Part shown: in pieces, positions 12,101 to 24,295 of the stretch
Layout: each line of letters begins with the position of its first letter
Numbering within the stretch: the stretch's first letter is position 1
Assembly: GCF_021869535.1 (NCBI RefSeq)
Contig: NW_026262659.1
Coordinates: forward strand, 3,348,001-3,412,000
Length of the DNA: 64,000 nt
DNA from: Mytilus californianus
Lineage: Eukaryota; Mollusca; Bivalvia; Mytilida; Mytilidae
Direction: 5' to 3'
The notes under the pieces: model-generated
The model's database searches: none
What the model was told of the DNA's origin: nothing
Seen by the model: the letters and a program-made list of their open reading frames with translations, nothing else
Position numbers and translations under genes: made by a program

Positions 12101-15100
12101 GTGTTTTGTGTACTATTGTTTGTCTATTGGTCTTTTCTCTTTTTTAACCATGGCGTTGTCTGTTTATTTTCAACATATGAGTTTGAATGTCCCTTTGGTA
12201 TCTTTCGTCCCTCTTTTATTGCTGTTAATATTTGATTTACTAGTATTTAAGTTAAGTTCCTCAGGGTAAATTTCGGCAGTATATTTAGAGAATGCTTGAT
12301 TATCTAACGAAAATATATCATCAAGATAACGGTAACTGTTGTTGCATTTATCAATAAGATGGAATTTAGATGGGTCTTTACTGAGTTTGACAATAAACTG
12401 TGATTTATAACAGTACAGGACCAAGTCTGATAGGAATACCTACATTCTGTCGATAAACCTTATTGCCGAAACGTACATAAATGTTGTCAAAGAGAACATT
12501 TATGGATTTAATCATCTCATCACACCTCCAGTAAGTATATCTAATATATTTATCTTTCTCATTTGAGAAAAAGGCTTTATATGAGTTGCAGCATATATGC
12601 AATCAGATTTATCAATCGACCATTTAATTAAATAGGAAAACTTTTGTTTGATAAGATTGTGTGGAAGTGTAGTTAAAAGAGTGGAAAAGTCAGAACTGTC
12701 AATCAAATTAAAATGACCATCAAAAGCAATTAATTTATCTAAAACATCTAAAGATTGTTTTACCATCCAAAAATGGTTAATTCCACTATTTGCATATGTT
12801 TTATTACAAAAATTAAGGATAAAAATTCTTTCATAGTAATTAAGGAACTCGTCAAAAGCACCGAAAGATTAGCTGTAGAACACTTACAAGAGGCTGAGAT
12901 GAAATGATATTCTATGGGTTTTCGTGTGTAGTTTAGGTAACCAATACATAGAAGGAACCTTCAAAGGAGGCCTTAAGCTGAGCTGTGGTAGTGAAATGAT
13001 TATTTACTAAATGAATCTCTGTGGAACGTACGGCTTTGAATGTAGATGAATGTATAATTTCATTTTTAAAGACTTCCGTGTAGTATTTACGTCATACCAC
13101 CACCACATTGTTGGCTGCTTTGTTGGCCGGTACGAACACAGACCACTTTGCGAGTACTTGACTTTAGTTTTCAATCCGAGAAATGGGCGTATTACTTATT
13201 ATTTTATTTATTTCTGAATTATTTTCGAAATGTGATATGCGAATATCAACAATATTCAGACATTTATTTAAATGGAATCAAGTGACTTTTTGTCAGATTT
13301 CTCCCGTTTACACCATTTTTTACAATAGTTTGAAAAAGCATATTCAATAACATGACGACACTCTTCCCGATTTATTTTCGACGGTGGACGATCAAGTTTA
13401 TAACCTCTCGGTCTTGAACGATGTTGAGGTCCCCTGTAATTACATGGCCATAGGGATCATATCTTAACTTCGATGTTTTATAATCTCATGCCGAAGGAGC
13501 ATTATTTTCTATACTGACGTCTGATGTAACTGACGTATAATTGAAATTTAAATTTCTACTGTTTTTTCTTATACGAATAAGAAATTATAGGTGGCTCTAT
13601 GTTAACAAAAGAGAGGCGAAAGATACCAAAGGGACATCCAAACTCATAAGTCGAAAATAAACGCCATGGCTAAAAAAGAAAAAGACCAAAAGACAAACAA
13701 TAGTACACAAAACACAACATAGAAAACCAAAGAATGAGAAACACGAACCCCACCAAAAACTGGGGGTCATCTCAGGTGCTCCGGAAGGGTAAGCAGATCC
13801 TGCTCCACATGTGGCACCCGTCGTGTTGCTCATGTTAGTACAAACCCGGTAATAAGTTTAATTCGGTAGGTCACATTCGGGAAAAGGGGACGGGATTGTA
13901 GTTACGACATTAGGAACATATCCGCTATCATCTGTGAAAAAAAAGTAAAATAACAAAAATACAGAACTCCAAGGAATATTCTAAACGGAAAGTCCCTAAG
14001 CAAATGGTAAAATCAACAGCGCAAACACATCAAACGAATGGATAACAACTGTCATATTTCTGATTTGGTACAGGCATTTTCTTATGTAGATAATGGTGGA
14101 TTAAACCTGGTTTTATAGCTAGCTAAACTTTCACTTGTATGACAGTCTCATAAAATTCCATTATATTGACAACAATCTGTGAACAAAACAAACAGACATA
14201 ATAGGTACAAATTTCAAAAATAGGGTTACAGCAGTCAACATTGTGTTATAATCTTAATCACTATAAAAACAAAAAAATATGAAACGGATATTCCGTAACG
14301 GTCAACAAACTCGTGATGGCGTCCGTAAAATTTACGAAGGGATGATTTCAACTTCACCACTTGGAACTCTTGGTTTACTAGTAATAGCTTCCTTGTGAGC
14401 AGCAACCTTCTATCAAGGAAATCATGATAGGAAATACAAGCCCTGGAGTATCGTATCAACTAGGAGATATATACTCCGTATGCAGGCGCTACTGGAATGT
14501 TGCTACATAAAGATGGAAAGTTTACAATTGGGAAGCTGAAATCATCTCTTTTGTCATAAAGTTTTGTTTTCAACCGACCCTCATTGTCAATATTTAAATG
14601 TAAGTCAAGATATGAGGCAGACTTAACTGTATCTGTTGTATCCTTTATCTCAAGTTCGATGGGATAGCTGCGTTCAACATAGTCACCGAATTTTTAATTA
14701 TTTAGTGAGAGAACATCATCTATGTAGCGGAAAGTAAAGTTAACAGATACTGCTAACTACTTTTCTTTCTTCCTAAGAAGTTCCAGTATAAAGTCAGCCT
14801 CATATAAATAAAGGAACAAGTCGGCAAGAAGAGAGGCACAGTTGGTTCCCATGGGAATGCCGATTATTTGTTTAAAAAACACGTCCTCCAAACGTAGCAA
14901 ATATGTTCTCAATCAAGAAATCAAGCATCTTGATAATGTCAGTTTCAGAGAATTTTTTGTTAGAATCAGAGTGATTTTTTACAAAGTAAGATTTATTCCT
15001 CCCTAAGACAAGATACTTGTATCTACGTTGGCCTTTTTTATGATACAAATTAGGACCAACTCTTTCAAGTTGTCTTTTAGTTTGGGCTGGGGAAAACTTG

Positions 15101-18100
15101 TGTAAAGTGTAGAAAAGTCAAATGTTTTAATACTATTGCAAGATGAAAGAGTCTTAGATTGTATGTACTCTAAAAGATCTTTTGAACTTTTTATTATCTA
15201 CATCTGATTCACGCCACCTCTAGAATAGGTAGTTTCACAATAGCTTTGAAGCCCGGCTTTGATTGCTGATAACATTGATGTTAATAATTCAGAAAGAGGT
15301 TTCGTGGAGCACCGTTGTTTGTTAGGACACTTATATAGTTTAGGTATCCAATACAGTGATGGAAGATCCAGTTCTTCATCTTTGGTCGAAATTCCAAAGG
15401 AACATAGAACAGACCTATAATTATCCAGGATTTCCTCTTTAGTAAGTGTCGTGAGTTTCCAAGTGAAAATATAGAGGTATAATGTTTTGCGATATTTTCA
15501 TATTACGAATACAACATTTGATCTCTGATGGAGAGTTTTGTCAATATTAATAATAGTATCCACATCTTCTTATTAAAATTTCATTTTAATCAAGTAGTTT
15601 ATACTTATTAAATATTCGAAAGTCTTATTATATTTCTTTGAACATATCCATTACACAATTATATTGACGTTTCAATGCATTTATTAAGTGTTTCTCATGT
15701 ATAGAACTTTAACCAAGAAAAAATTCATTAAGACATGCAGTGACTCTTTCTATCAAGGCTTCAGATATTCGAATATATTATTGGTGATTGATTATTGCTT
15801 AATTTACCTCATGCATATTAAGGAAGATCGATTTGAAAATAATTCGATTCCTGACTATAACGAGCTTACCAACCATATGGATTGGTACTTGAAAGTAATT
15901 TATTTTATGTTAACAAAACGCGTGTCTGGCGTATTTATTAAAAGTTATATTCCGTTATGAGTTTTTATTAACGTTTTATTTTGAAGGTCAGAAATACAAC
16001 AGATTTCCAAAAACCTATTTAACTGTACATCATACCAAAACCAAAAAGAGCAATGGCATTTCAGCTAATAGCAATATTTCATGTATCGATAACATCAACA
16101 TACATTTTGAGATTTTTTTAATTAATTAATTTTTGTTTGCTGGAATAGGGCGACCACTTTCAATGTGGCATTTTTTTTTATATAAATAGTTGTATTTTAC
16201 GGCTAAGGCAAGTATTAAAACTAAACTATATCTGTTTGTTATACCTTTTCAGAGTGGAATACTGCTTTTCGTTGTTTCTAAATAAGATACTAAAAGTACA
16301 TTTTTCAGCTACAAAGAACAAAGTTCACTTATGTCAAAGAGGGGCGAAAGATACCAGAGGGACAGTCAAAATATGGCGTTGAATTTCTACCTTATGACAA
16401 AATATCACATACAACTGTAGGCAACAATTTAGTTTTCATATTAATCAATTAGATAAATACAAATGCTAGGTTAAGGGCATAGGATACAGTTTTGATCCCA
16501 CGGTGATTATTTTACGAAAATTTGCATACAAGCTATTTTTCACCAATTCATTTCAAATATGCTATAAAAAATATACCTTCATTTGCTACTTTAAGAGGTA
16601 AATGGGATCGAGATTTTAGACTTTTACTCAAAATTTCGGTTTTTTGGACATTTCTTTCCTTTGGATAAACATACCTAACTTTTTTGTTTCAAAAGATAAA
16701 CACAAGCGGAATTTTGTAAAAGTATTTGGAAAATCTTCGTAATAATAGTCAAAAACGACCTGACACTGCCATGACAGAAAAACAAATAACCGATCAAAAG
16801 ACAAACAACAGTATAGAAAGAAAAAAAATATTGAAAACTGAAGACTGAGCAACACGAACCCCCAATTCCACTCAAAACCGTGCGTGACCTAAGGTGCTCC
16901 TTGAGGGCTAGCAGATCCTGTTCTGTTCCACATGTGAAACCCGTCGTGTTATGTAATGCAATTCTAATTTATAGTATTTACCGAGCATTTTGTCGTGTTT
17001 TTATTTTTGTTATCCATGTTAATCGTTTATATAAATTTCAAAATAAACATAATCCTGGATAAAACTTAATACAACGTATGTTATAATGCATGGTTGTCGC
17101 AATAAGTGTAATGCATTTCTTTTAGTTTTTAGTTTCGTTGAATTCAGTTATTTAACAAAAACATATACAACTACGTTTGAGTAAACAAGTTGTTTTTTAT
17201 TTTGTTGTCTCTTTACAAGTTGACGTACAGACAGACAACAATTTGATTACAACTTGATCAACTCCAATAAGTAATTCTGACTGTATTATCATATGAATTG
17301 TACAACTTGCAACATACATTTTAGAAATTTTTTTAATTAATTAATTTTTGTTTGCTGGAATAGGGCGACCACTTTCAATGTGGCATTTTTTTTTATATAA
17401 ATAGTTGTATTTTACGGCTAAGGCAAGTATTAAAACTAAACTATATCTGTTTGTTATACCTTTTCAGAGTGGAATACTGCTTTTCGTTGTTTCTAAATAA
17501 GATACTAAAAGTACATTTTTCAGCTACAAAGAACAAAGTTCACTTATGTCAAAGAGGGGCGAAAGATACCAGAGGGACAGTCAAAATATGGCGTTGAATT
17601 TCTACCTTATGACAAAATATCACATACAACTGTAGGCAACAATTTAGTTTTCATATTAACCAATTAGATAAATACAAATGCTAGGTTAAGGGCATACGAT
17701 ACAGTTTTGATCCCACGGTGATTATTTTACGAAAATTTGCATACAAGCTATTTTTCACCTAGTCATTTCAAATATGTTATAAAAAAATATACCTTCATTT
17801 GCTACTTTAAGAGGTAAATGGGATCGAAATTTTAGACTTTTACTCAAAATTTCGGTTTTTGGACATTTCTTTCCTTTGGATAGACATACCTAACTTTTTT
17901 GTTACAAAAGATAAACACAAGCGGAATTTTGTAAAAGTATTTGGAAAATCTTCTTAATATAAGTATGCTCTAAATTTGTATAACAATTCTTTGAAAATAA
18001 TTAATTTTTATCAAAGTTTCATGATTTTAGAAAAAAAAGGCAATTTTTTGCTGTTTATTTATCTAATTTAAACAAATTTTATCGGTGACTTTTTCATAAA

Positions 18101-20390
18101 AATTGGTACAAAATAATCTTCATACGTAATCAAACATAATGTCATTTAAAAAAAAAGAGAGGTCCATGAACTCGTTTTCAAGTTAAATCAGTCTGAATGA
18201 TTAAAATCAGTCGAAAAATGCATCTTTTCCCGATACGTCACAGTTTGACGTCGCGAAAATAACATTTTACGTTAGCAACGGCATTACCTCCCCTGTAACT
18301 GTATCGTATGCTCTTAAACACACTTGTTCATAAGAGTACATTAAAGGTTTCAAAATCAGTACATGTTGGAGATATAGTAATAATAACCAAGATTTTGTGC
18401 ATTTTCAGGCATAAATCGTTTAGGAAAACAAAAGCCGCAAACTACCAATCAAATGTTTTGTGACCAAAAGATTCCAAGGTTTATATTGACTTACTAGAAA
18501 CAACTCTGATTTGGGGATCAGGGGTTGCGGCTAGTTAAATGGACCTTAAATGCTAATATCTGTTATAAATTATGAAAATATTGGACCAAACGGACGTTTC
18601 AAAACAAATTATACATAATTAAATGTTGTCATTTAAAATGGATGATCCAAAAAGAATTAATCAATAGTTATATTACAACTATTCCATACAAATGAGTAGT
18701 TTTTTCGGCCAGATTTAAAAAAGATAAATACATAGTGGCTATTTTAACAGTTTTTGCTCTATTCTATTCTATAATCATGATAATACACACACTTTGATAA
18801 GTATTTAGTATGACGATAAATTTTCACTTCTGTACTCGTACTGTGAACAACAAATTTATTAGTTTTGTAAAAAAATTATTCCGTACTCCTAAGAACAAAA
18901 TTTTTATATCTGAATTTACCTGTGTACGTTGTTTTATTTAACGCCATTTTGTCCTAGGTTAGAGTTGTCTTTTTGACACGGTTCCTACATCTTATATTGT
19001 GTCATAGATCAAACTTATTCGTGCAGTGTATGTTTACTTGTTTTTGTTTAAATATCTTTTTGATCGAGTTAGGCCATTTCAATTGATATTTTATAGTGTG
19101 TCTTTTTATGTTGTAATGTTACACTACTGTCTCGGGTTAGGGTGAAGGTTGGCACCTGTTCAAACGTTTAAACCCGCTGCATTTTTATGCACCTGTCCTC
19201 AGTCAGGAGCCTGTTGTTCAGTGGTTGACTTTTGTTGTTGTGGTTCATACGTGTTTCTCGTTTTTCGTTTTTTTTATATAGATTAGACCGGTGGTTGTCC
19301 TGTTTGAATTGTTTTACACTAGTCGTTTTGGGGCCTTTTGTAGCTTGCTGTTCGGTGTGAGCCAAGGCTTCGTGTTGAAGGCTGTACTTTGACCTATAAT
19401 TGTTAACTTTTTATACTTTGTGACTTGGATGGAGAGCTGTCTCATTGGCACTCATACCACATCTTCTTATGTATATCATCCTAAATACTAGATAACATAC
19501 CTACACAAATCCCATGTTTCTCCCCGTGATTATTACAACAAAACCAAGATTTAGTTCCTGCATTGCTGTGAAAGAACAGAAATCATTTTATAAACGTATT
19601 AAGTAACAGAGAAGCGAAAGATATCAAAGCGATATTCAAACTCATTAGTCGAAAACGACCTGACACTGCCATGACAAAAAACGAATAACCGATCAAAAGA
19701 CAAACAACAGTATAGAAAGAAAAAAAAACATTGAAAACTTAAGACTGAGCAACACGAACCCTCAATTCCACTCAAAACCGGGCGTGACCTAAGGTGCTCC
19801 ATGAGGGCTAGCAGATCCTGTTCTGTTCCACATGTGAAACCCGTCGTGTTATGTAATGCAATTCTAATTTATAATACTTAGCGAGCATTTTGTCGTGTTT
19901 TTATTTTTGTTATCCATGTTAATCGTTTATATAAATTTCAAAATAAACATAATCCTGGATAAAACTTGATACAGCGTATGTTATAGTGCATGGTTGTCGC
20001 AATAAGTGTAATGCATTTCTTTTAGGTTTTAGTTTCGTTGAATTCAGTTATTTAACAAAAACATATTTAACTACGTTTGAGTAAACAAGTTTTTTTTTTA
20101 TTTTGTTGTCTCTTTACAAGTTGACCTACAGACAGACAACAATTTGATTACAACTTGATCAACTCCAATAAGTAATTCTGACTGTATCATCATATGAATT
20201 GTACAACTTGTAACAACGAATTGGCAATATTTCTTCATTTTCTTATCTTTAATATATTATCATTATACATGTTATATACTCGATTATCTATTAAACATTA
20301 TATAAATCAGTGTTAAGATTACCTTGCATTTTTGTAACATTTGTCACTTTCAACAGAGTCTGAAATCGAAGCAAAAGCATACATCATCAT
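9195..20390 (-). CDS. secreted EGF-like (MEGF/Draper-type) gene, unit 1, four exons
   Basis: Exons read on the minus strand: exon 1 20390-20323 (start MMMYAFAS, signal peptide, ..SDKCY), exon 2 19565-19501 (WFCCNN motif), exon 3 10038-9930 (GYVSKDGLPCIPC then GKWGRKC), exon 4 9241-9195 (CDLVHGC). All borders are GT/AG and phases match: exon 1 ends in phase 2, exon 2 in phase 1, exon 3 in phase 2, exon 4 in phase 1. The spacing of cysteines in exons 3-4 is EGF-like, as in molluscan MEGF10/Draper-like scavenger receptors; those families usually add a membrane segment, which is not seen here. Exon 4 ends in a donor, so further exons should exist below 9195 or beyond. The 9.5-kb intron between exons 2 and 3 is packed with retroelement remnants. 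The donor of exon 3 (GAA|gtataa) is weaker than in the paralogs, so this unit may be decaying. Confidence 0.6.
10345..10730 (-). repeat. mussel-type interspersed repeat R1
   Basis: In reverse this carries the landmarks GGCAATCATACCACATCTCC, 'tagtgcctgtcccaagtcaggagcctg'-like sequence and an expanded C-run (10667-10689). At least eight further copies lie in the window, best preserved at 62267-62863. It abuts the start of the Penelope-like remnant. Confidence 0.7.
10731..12226 (+). pseudogene. Penelope-like reverse transcriptase remnant plus 3' tail
   Basis: Conceptual frames give LDLPSLYWIPKLHKCPYKQR and RYIAGSSKCSTKP (10780-10870), then GIPMGTNCAPLLAEMF and FRYIDDVLSLNN with the YIDD catalytic motif (11242-11499). 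A C-terminal SNIPAAPAYGVYISQLIRYS block follows (11596-11916). Frameshifts and a TGA at 11497-11499 break the frame, so it is dead. I recognise the RT as Penelope-like; a GIY-YIG endonuclease was not seen. From about 11985 to 12226 follows a non-coding tail (CTCAGGTGCTCCGGAA in reverse) that occurs alone elsewhere in the window. The minus-strand copy at 13597-15420 has the same order RT then tail. Confidence 0.8.
12227..13210 (-). pseudogene. second, different Penelope-like RT remnant
   Basis: Read on the minus strand: VPANKAANNVVVV near 13150-13095, then DSSDFSTLLTTLPHNLIKQK (12705 region), LFDNIYVRFGNKVYRQNVGI (12510-12440) and YRYLDDIFSLDNQAFSKYTA with a YLDD catalytic motif (12330 region). 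Stops and frameshifts separate these blocks. At NINSN it stops abruptly at the 3' tail of the plus-strand element, so it is truncated by that insertion. The sequence is clearly distinct from the two flanking inverted copies and belongs to another subfamily. Confidence 0.75.
13597..15420 (-). pseudogene. Penelope-like RT remnant, inverted partner of 10731-12226
   Basis: Reading from 15420 downward gives the same RT protein blocks as the plus-strand copy, including the IAGSSKCSTKP-like region, the YIDD-like region near 14730 and the IRYSRACISYHDFLDRRLLL block (14459-14380). The non-coding tail follows at 13937-13597. Many stops and indels make it a pseudogene. With 10731-12226 it forms an imperfect inverted repeat of about 1.5-kb arms around a 1.4-kb spacer. 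It is interrupted by the nested insertion at 13939-14279. Confidence 0.8.
13939..14279 (-). mobile_element. nested interspersed repeat inside the Penelope remnant
   Basis: The uninterrupted host sequence is visible at 39780 (ATCATCTGTGAAACGGTTAT). Here it is split after TGAAA at 13934-13938 and resumes with TGAAACGG at 14280, giving a 5-bp apparent duplication. The insert contains the reverse of a family also present near 34770-34990 and in the 951-bp tandem units (GAATATGACAGTTGTT.. landmark). No coding potential. Confidence 0.75.
15425..16103. other. no gene seen
   Basis: AT-rich intron sequence of unit 1. A 90-codon plus-strand ORF (15688-15960) shows no recognisable domain and is treated as chance. 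Confidence 0.5.
16104..17312 (+). repeat. partial copy of 17317-20215 with internal deletion
   Basis: 16104-16745 matches 17317-17960 and 16745-17312 matches 19648-20215, both in direct orientation and with few differences. The simplest reading is a tandem duplication of the 17.3-20.2 kb block from which the part corresponding to 17960-19648 was deleted. That lost part includes exon 2 of EGF-like unit 1, so only one exon copy remains. Confidence 0.85.
17690..18313. mobile_element. 624-bp piggyBac-type MITE
   Basis: TTAA at 17686-17689 is followed by GGGCATACGATACAGTT. The other end reads AACTGTATCGTATGCTC before TTAA at 18314-18317. TTAA target sites and matching inverted ends are hallmarks of the piggyBac superfamily. 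The interior is non-coding. Its left end (with GGATAC for CGATAC) also survives at about 16487 in the duplicated block, where the rest is deleted. Confidence 0.8.
18945..19480 (+). repeat. interspersed repeat R1
   Basis: Shows the R1 order: a CTCGGGTTAGG block (near 19130), 'cctcagtcaggagcctg' (19197), GAAGGCTGTACTTTGACCTA (19377) and CATACCACATCTTCTTATG at its end. It lies just downstream (plus coordinates lower) of exon 2 of EGF-like unit 1. Confidence 0.75.
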
Positions 20391-20754
20391 GTATAGTACT
20401 TAAATGATAAACTGTCATAATAAAGTGTATAATTGCCATTTTTCTACAATTATAAGGGTAGAAGAAATGTAGCAGACACAATTAGATGCATCGTCATTAG
20501 AAATGAATGGAATAATGAAAATATGAACGAAACAAGATTATCCTAAATTAGGATCTTCTATTTTTTTTATACCTTTATGGGTTTTCTTCTGTCTCCAATT
20601 AATTGTGTATGCAGAATTGTAGTAATCCCCCTTTTATTTCTCCAAAACACCCTCTTCACTAGAAATTCATTAGTCTATATTTGAAGGCGATTCCTTGTAA
20701 TTGTCATTTTGAATTTTGAATTGTTCGAAATGCGAAGAATTTCCAACCCTAGGA

Positions 20755-20885
20755 ATAGATCACCTAGCTATATTTCGCAAAACCTCTCGGAATTTAAGAT
20801 CGTCAATGCTCTTCAACTTCGTACTTGATTTGGCCTTTAAACTTGTTTATTCGAGCGTCGCTGATGAGTCTTTAGAATGTGATTC
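20755..20885 (+). repeat. fragment of an interspersed repeat (CTTCAACTTCGTACTT family)
   Basis: Contains AATGCTCTTCAACTTCGTAC and GAGCGTCGCTGATGAGTCTT, the reverse of the insert at 23563-23747. Non-coding. Confidence 0.7.
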
Positions 20886-20967
20886 TTCTCGTTAAACATA
20901 GTCAATCCTATTGATGAGTAAACAGAATAATTTTAGAGTATTGAAATCAAAAGTTTTGAATGTACAG

Positions 20968-20968
<1 letters not shown>

Positions 20969-21041
<73 letters not shown>
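20969..21041. repeat. (TAA)n microsatellite
   Basis: About 24 uninterrupted AAT/TAA triplets. The poly-Asn and poly-Leu ORFs on either strand are artefacts of it. Confidence 0.95.
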
Positions 21042-21043
<2 letters not shown>

Positions 21044-21159
21044 TTATTAATATTATCCGTATTATTATTGGTGTCAAATCAGAGGTTCGTCTTTCCTTTT
21101 GAGCAAAGTGGAGGGATTTTGTGAAAACAAATAATAATTAAATAACAATCTAGTATTAC

Positions 21160-24092
21160 CTGACATAGTTGTCCCCTCAACACATCCATACACATTATCA
21201 CATCTGAAAGAGTTGTGAATCACTCAACTTTAAGTTATCAACGAGTATGCTACCAAACGACAACAAAACAAATAGCATGCATTCTCTCGTTCCCATTCCG
21301 TTATTATGCATGTAATTTATATAAATAAAACACTTTGTTTTGACAAAAATCAAACACCAACTTCACAAACCTTTGAACTGTGCAAAAAAGTAGATCATTG
21401 GTGTACAATAACAGTATAGTTGGCATAAATTGAAATCTCTCTTTCAATTTGACTTGCTCTGTTAACGAGAACTGTTCAAGAACAAGCCAACTCTCCTAAC
21501 ACTGTTGACTGCTCTAACCTAGAATATTTTGTGAATGTTGATTATTATGGCGGCTGGTGCATACATAACAGGCTTACACTGTCGATCCATCCGTTCTCAA
21601 ACCTGTTGTTATTCATGCGATTCCCTCAGGTGTTTTGTTACCGTGAATTCCTTTTCAAATTTACAGAGCAGACCATAAAACTATTATCTAAAGAGCTATA
21701 ACCGCCAAAACATGTCGCTACTGATTTGAGACACAGACCAATTCGTGATGGCGACTGTACAACTTATAAAGTGTCGATTTAAGTCGTTCTTTCTCATGAA
21801 TCTGTTGGAGCAGTTTGTGTGTAAGGAGCACGCTCCTGTAAATGAAGTCCGTATAATGTGAACATGCACTACTGCTTCGAAACAGTTCAATACAGTTTTT
21901 TGACAGATTATTCTGAAAGTTTGGAATAGAGGTAACTACTGATGTCTGCTGAACATAGAGTTTTAAAACTTAGTGCCATGACTAAAGTAATAGTGAATTA
22001 TTCATAATATCATGTTTAAAAATAATAAGAAAGAGCCCTTATTTAAAAAGTTCAGAATGCCATATATTATTTTGGTAGTCAGGTATATTTAGCTAATTTC
22101 CCGGCATTATAGTTTTGAAAAAAATGACATGAAGCACGGATGATATACCTCTCGTTATGTTGACAGCTACAAGTATCCACGCATTTCTTGCCCCATCTTC
22201 CAGGTGAACAAGGAATGCACGGGAATCCGTCCTTCGAAACATAACCAATTTCACATTCTATAAAAAAAATATACCAGGTTCCTCTTCTTAGTTAATAAAC
22301 ATTTGTAGCTTGTATACGACAACGGAAAATCCATTTTCACATAACAGCTTAAGTATAAATGCAATCTTTTTCGTATTTTACTATTATATTTAGTATTAAA
22401 GACATTATAACATTAAGAGCGTATTATCTTATCTGAAATGCATGTTGTATTTTCTTGTATTTCTGATAGCCCCAATTTGCCTTGTACCATGTTCTCAGTT
22501 AAGGTTGCACTTTGTAAATACAGCTGTTTCACAAACCACGCATCTTTTGGGGAGATATATAATATTCATAGATATTTTGTTTTTTGTTTACGTACTGGAC
22601 TCAGATATAATCTCTATGTTTCATGTCATAGTTGGGAATGTTACCAGTATAAATACACATGGTAGCGGCCAAATTAAATTCTGAGGAAGACCCAAAGTGA
22701 AGGGAGGGGTAGTACAGAATTTTAGTGTAAGTTTAAACTCTTAGAAGTTCGGGGCATATAAATGTTGAAAATATGCCGCACAGCCCTATATTTTGACCTT
22801 TGAATAACATAGTAGTGCATATCAACTTTCCATTCTAGGATATAATTTTGTTACGAAACTTAATAGTAAAAGTGGCACAGTTTTAGCCGTAAAGGGAGTT
22901 CCTATGGGAAATTACATTGTCTATATTTACAGAAGTGCAACCTATGACCGATTCATGGAAACAGATGTAATTATATGATTGAAAGGTATGACATTTTATC
23001 ATAAACGTCGGGATTTGGGTGGGTGGGGTAGGGTTTCTTCTGAGGCATTTTTCATTTAAGGGTTTTTTTCGGGTTTCATTTGACTAAATTCGTTGAACTC
23101 TTAAATTGGTATCGATCAAGCAAGCAATTTCAAATTGACAACTCAGTTTCTATCATAAGGTTATAATGTGTGTGTGTTAACCCAAATAAATCAGGTAAAT
23201 CTAACTCTTTAATGGGGAACACTAGCTATCAATGTCTCTCATTTTCTGTATGAGATATCAAATTCCGTTAGATTCATACTTTAGTATTTTTATCAGCGAT
23301 TTTTTTTCACAGATATCAACAGACTAAACATACCTTTACACTTGTCATTCCTCTCCTCGTGATTATTACAACAAAACCATGCCTTATTTACACTATTGCT
23401 GTAGAATGAAAAAGCAATTTGAAGAAATTAAGTTATCATGCATAACTGAAATGAAACAAATACTAGTTACTTGCTTCAAGCGAGTGCAGGAGGTCGTGGG
23501 TGCGAACCCTGACCGGGTCAAACCAAAGACTTTGGAATTGGTATTTACTGCTTCCTCGCTAAATAAACTCATCATAGATACCAGGACTAAAATTTTACAC
23601 TTACGCCAGACGCGCGTTTCGTCTACAAAAGACTCATCAGTGACACTCGAATCAAAAAATATTTAAAAGGCCAAATAAAGTACGAAGTTGAAGAGCATTG
23701 AGGATCAAAAATTCCTAAAAGTTTTGCCAAATACAGCTAAGGTAATTAAGCACACGGCATTAAGGAGTAAGAGCAAAGACTGGTCGACTCGGAGTGTCTT
23801 CCTGTGGACTGTTACCCTGTGAACTAGCACATTACAAGTCTGGCTCGGCGTGTTGGTCTAGTACAAAGCAGGGTTAATATTCATATAACATTAACATGTT
23901 CTCGGCCGGAATATGCATATTGATTTGCCGCTGGACGTTAAGCAGCCATCCATTATCATCATTTTAGTTTTCAATAATTCTTATTAACTAATTCTCTTTT
24001 TCCCTGACACAATATTAAGATTACCTTGATTTATTGTAACATTTCCCATTCTCTACAGAGCCTAAAATGAACACAAAAATGTAAATTATCAT
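21160..24092 (-). CDS. secreted EGF-like (MEGF/Draper-type) gene, unit 2, four exons
   Basis: Exons on the minus strand: exon 1 24092-24025 (MIIYIFVFILGSVENGKCYN, signal peptide), exon 2 23398-23334 (KAWFCCNNHEERNDKCK), exon 3 22257-22149 (CEIGYVSKDGFPCIPC, GRWGKKC, TCSCQHNER), exon 4 21203-21160 (CDNVYGCVEGTTMS). Borders are GT/AG and the phase series 2-1-2-1 is the same as in units 1 and 3. Exon 4 is one codon shorter than in the paralogs. Exons 3 and 4 together encode an EGF-like module with phase-1 ends. No membrane segment or stop was found before exon 1 of unit 1, only 770 bp away, so either the gene is truncated or exon 4 splices onward to distant shared exons. A secreted or receptor role in recognition or adhesion is inferred from the family only. 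Confidence 0.7.
23484..23975. mobile_element. tRNA-derived SINE, split by a nested repeat
   Basis: GTCGTGGGTGCGAACCCTGA near 23500 matches an RNA polymerase III B box and its flanks. GGTATTTACTGCTTCCTCGC and the 3' part CGCTGGACGTTAAGCAGCC are landmarks I recall from a molluscan SINE. The element is broken after CCTCGCTAA by an insert at about 23563-23747 (contains GCCAGACGCGCGTTTCGTCT) and resumes with AAGCACACGGCATTAAGG. The A box is poorly preserved, so transcription is unlikely. It sits in intron 1/exon 2 vicinity of EGF-like unit 2 and overlaps no exon. Confidence 0.7.
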
Positions 24093-24295
24093 GTTCAGCT
24101 GCAATGATATTTGGAAACGAAAATAGATGATAAGGATCATCGTGCAAAAACACGTGATTTCTGATTGAAGCGAATTAAAAAAATATAACAAAAAAACCGA
24201 ACTTCAAAGTAAATTCAAAAATGGGTTCACGATGCAATTTAGCGTATATATCTTGTGTATTAATGAGTTATTGGTCCTTATTCCATTTTATAGTT

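Noticed and set aside
20892..21102. Poly-Leu and poly-Asn ORFs
   Set aside because: Translation of the (TAA)n microsatellite.
23500..23530. Functional tRNA gene
   Set aside because: Only a B-box-like segment; no acceptor stem or anticodon arm; fits a tRNA-derived SINE.
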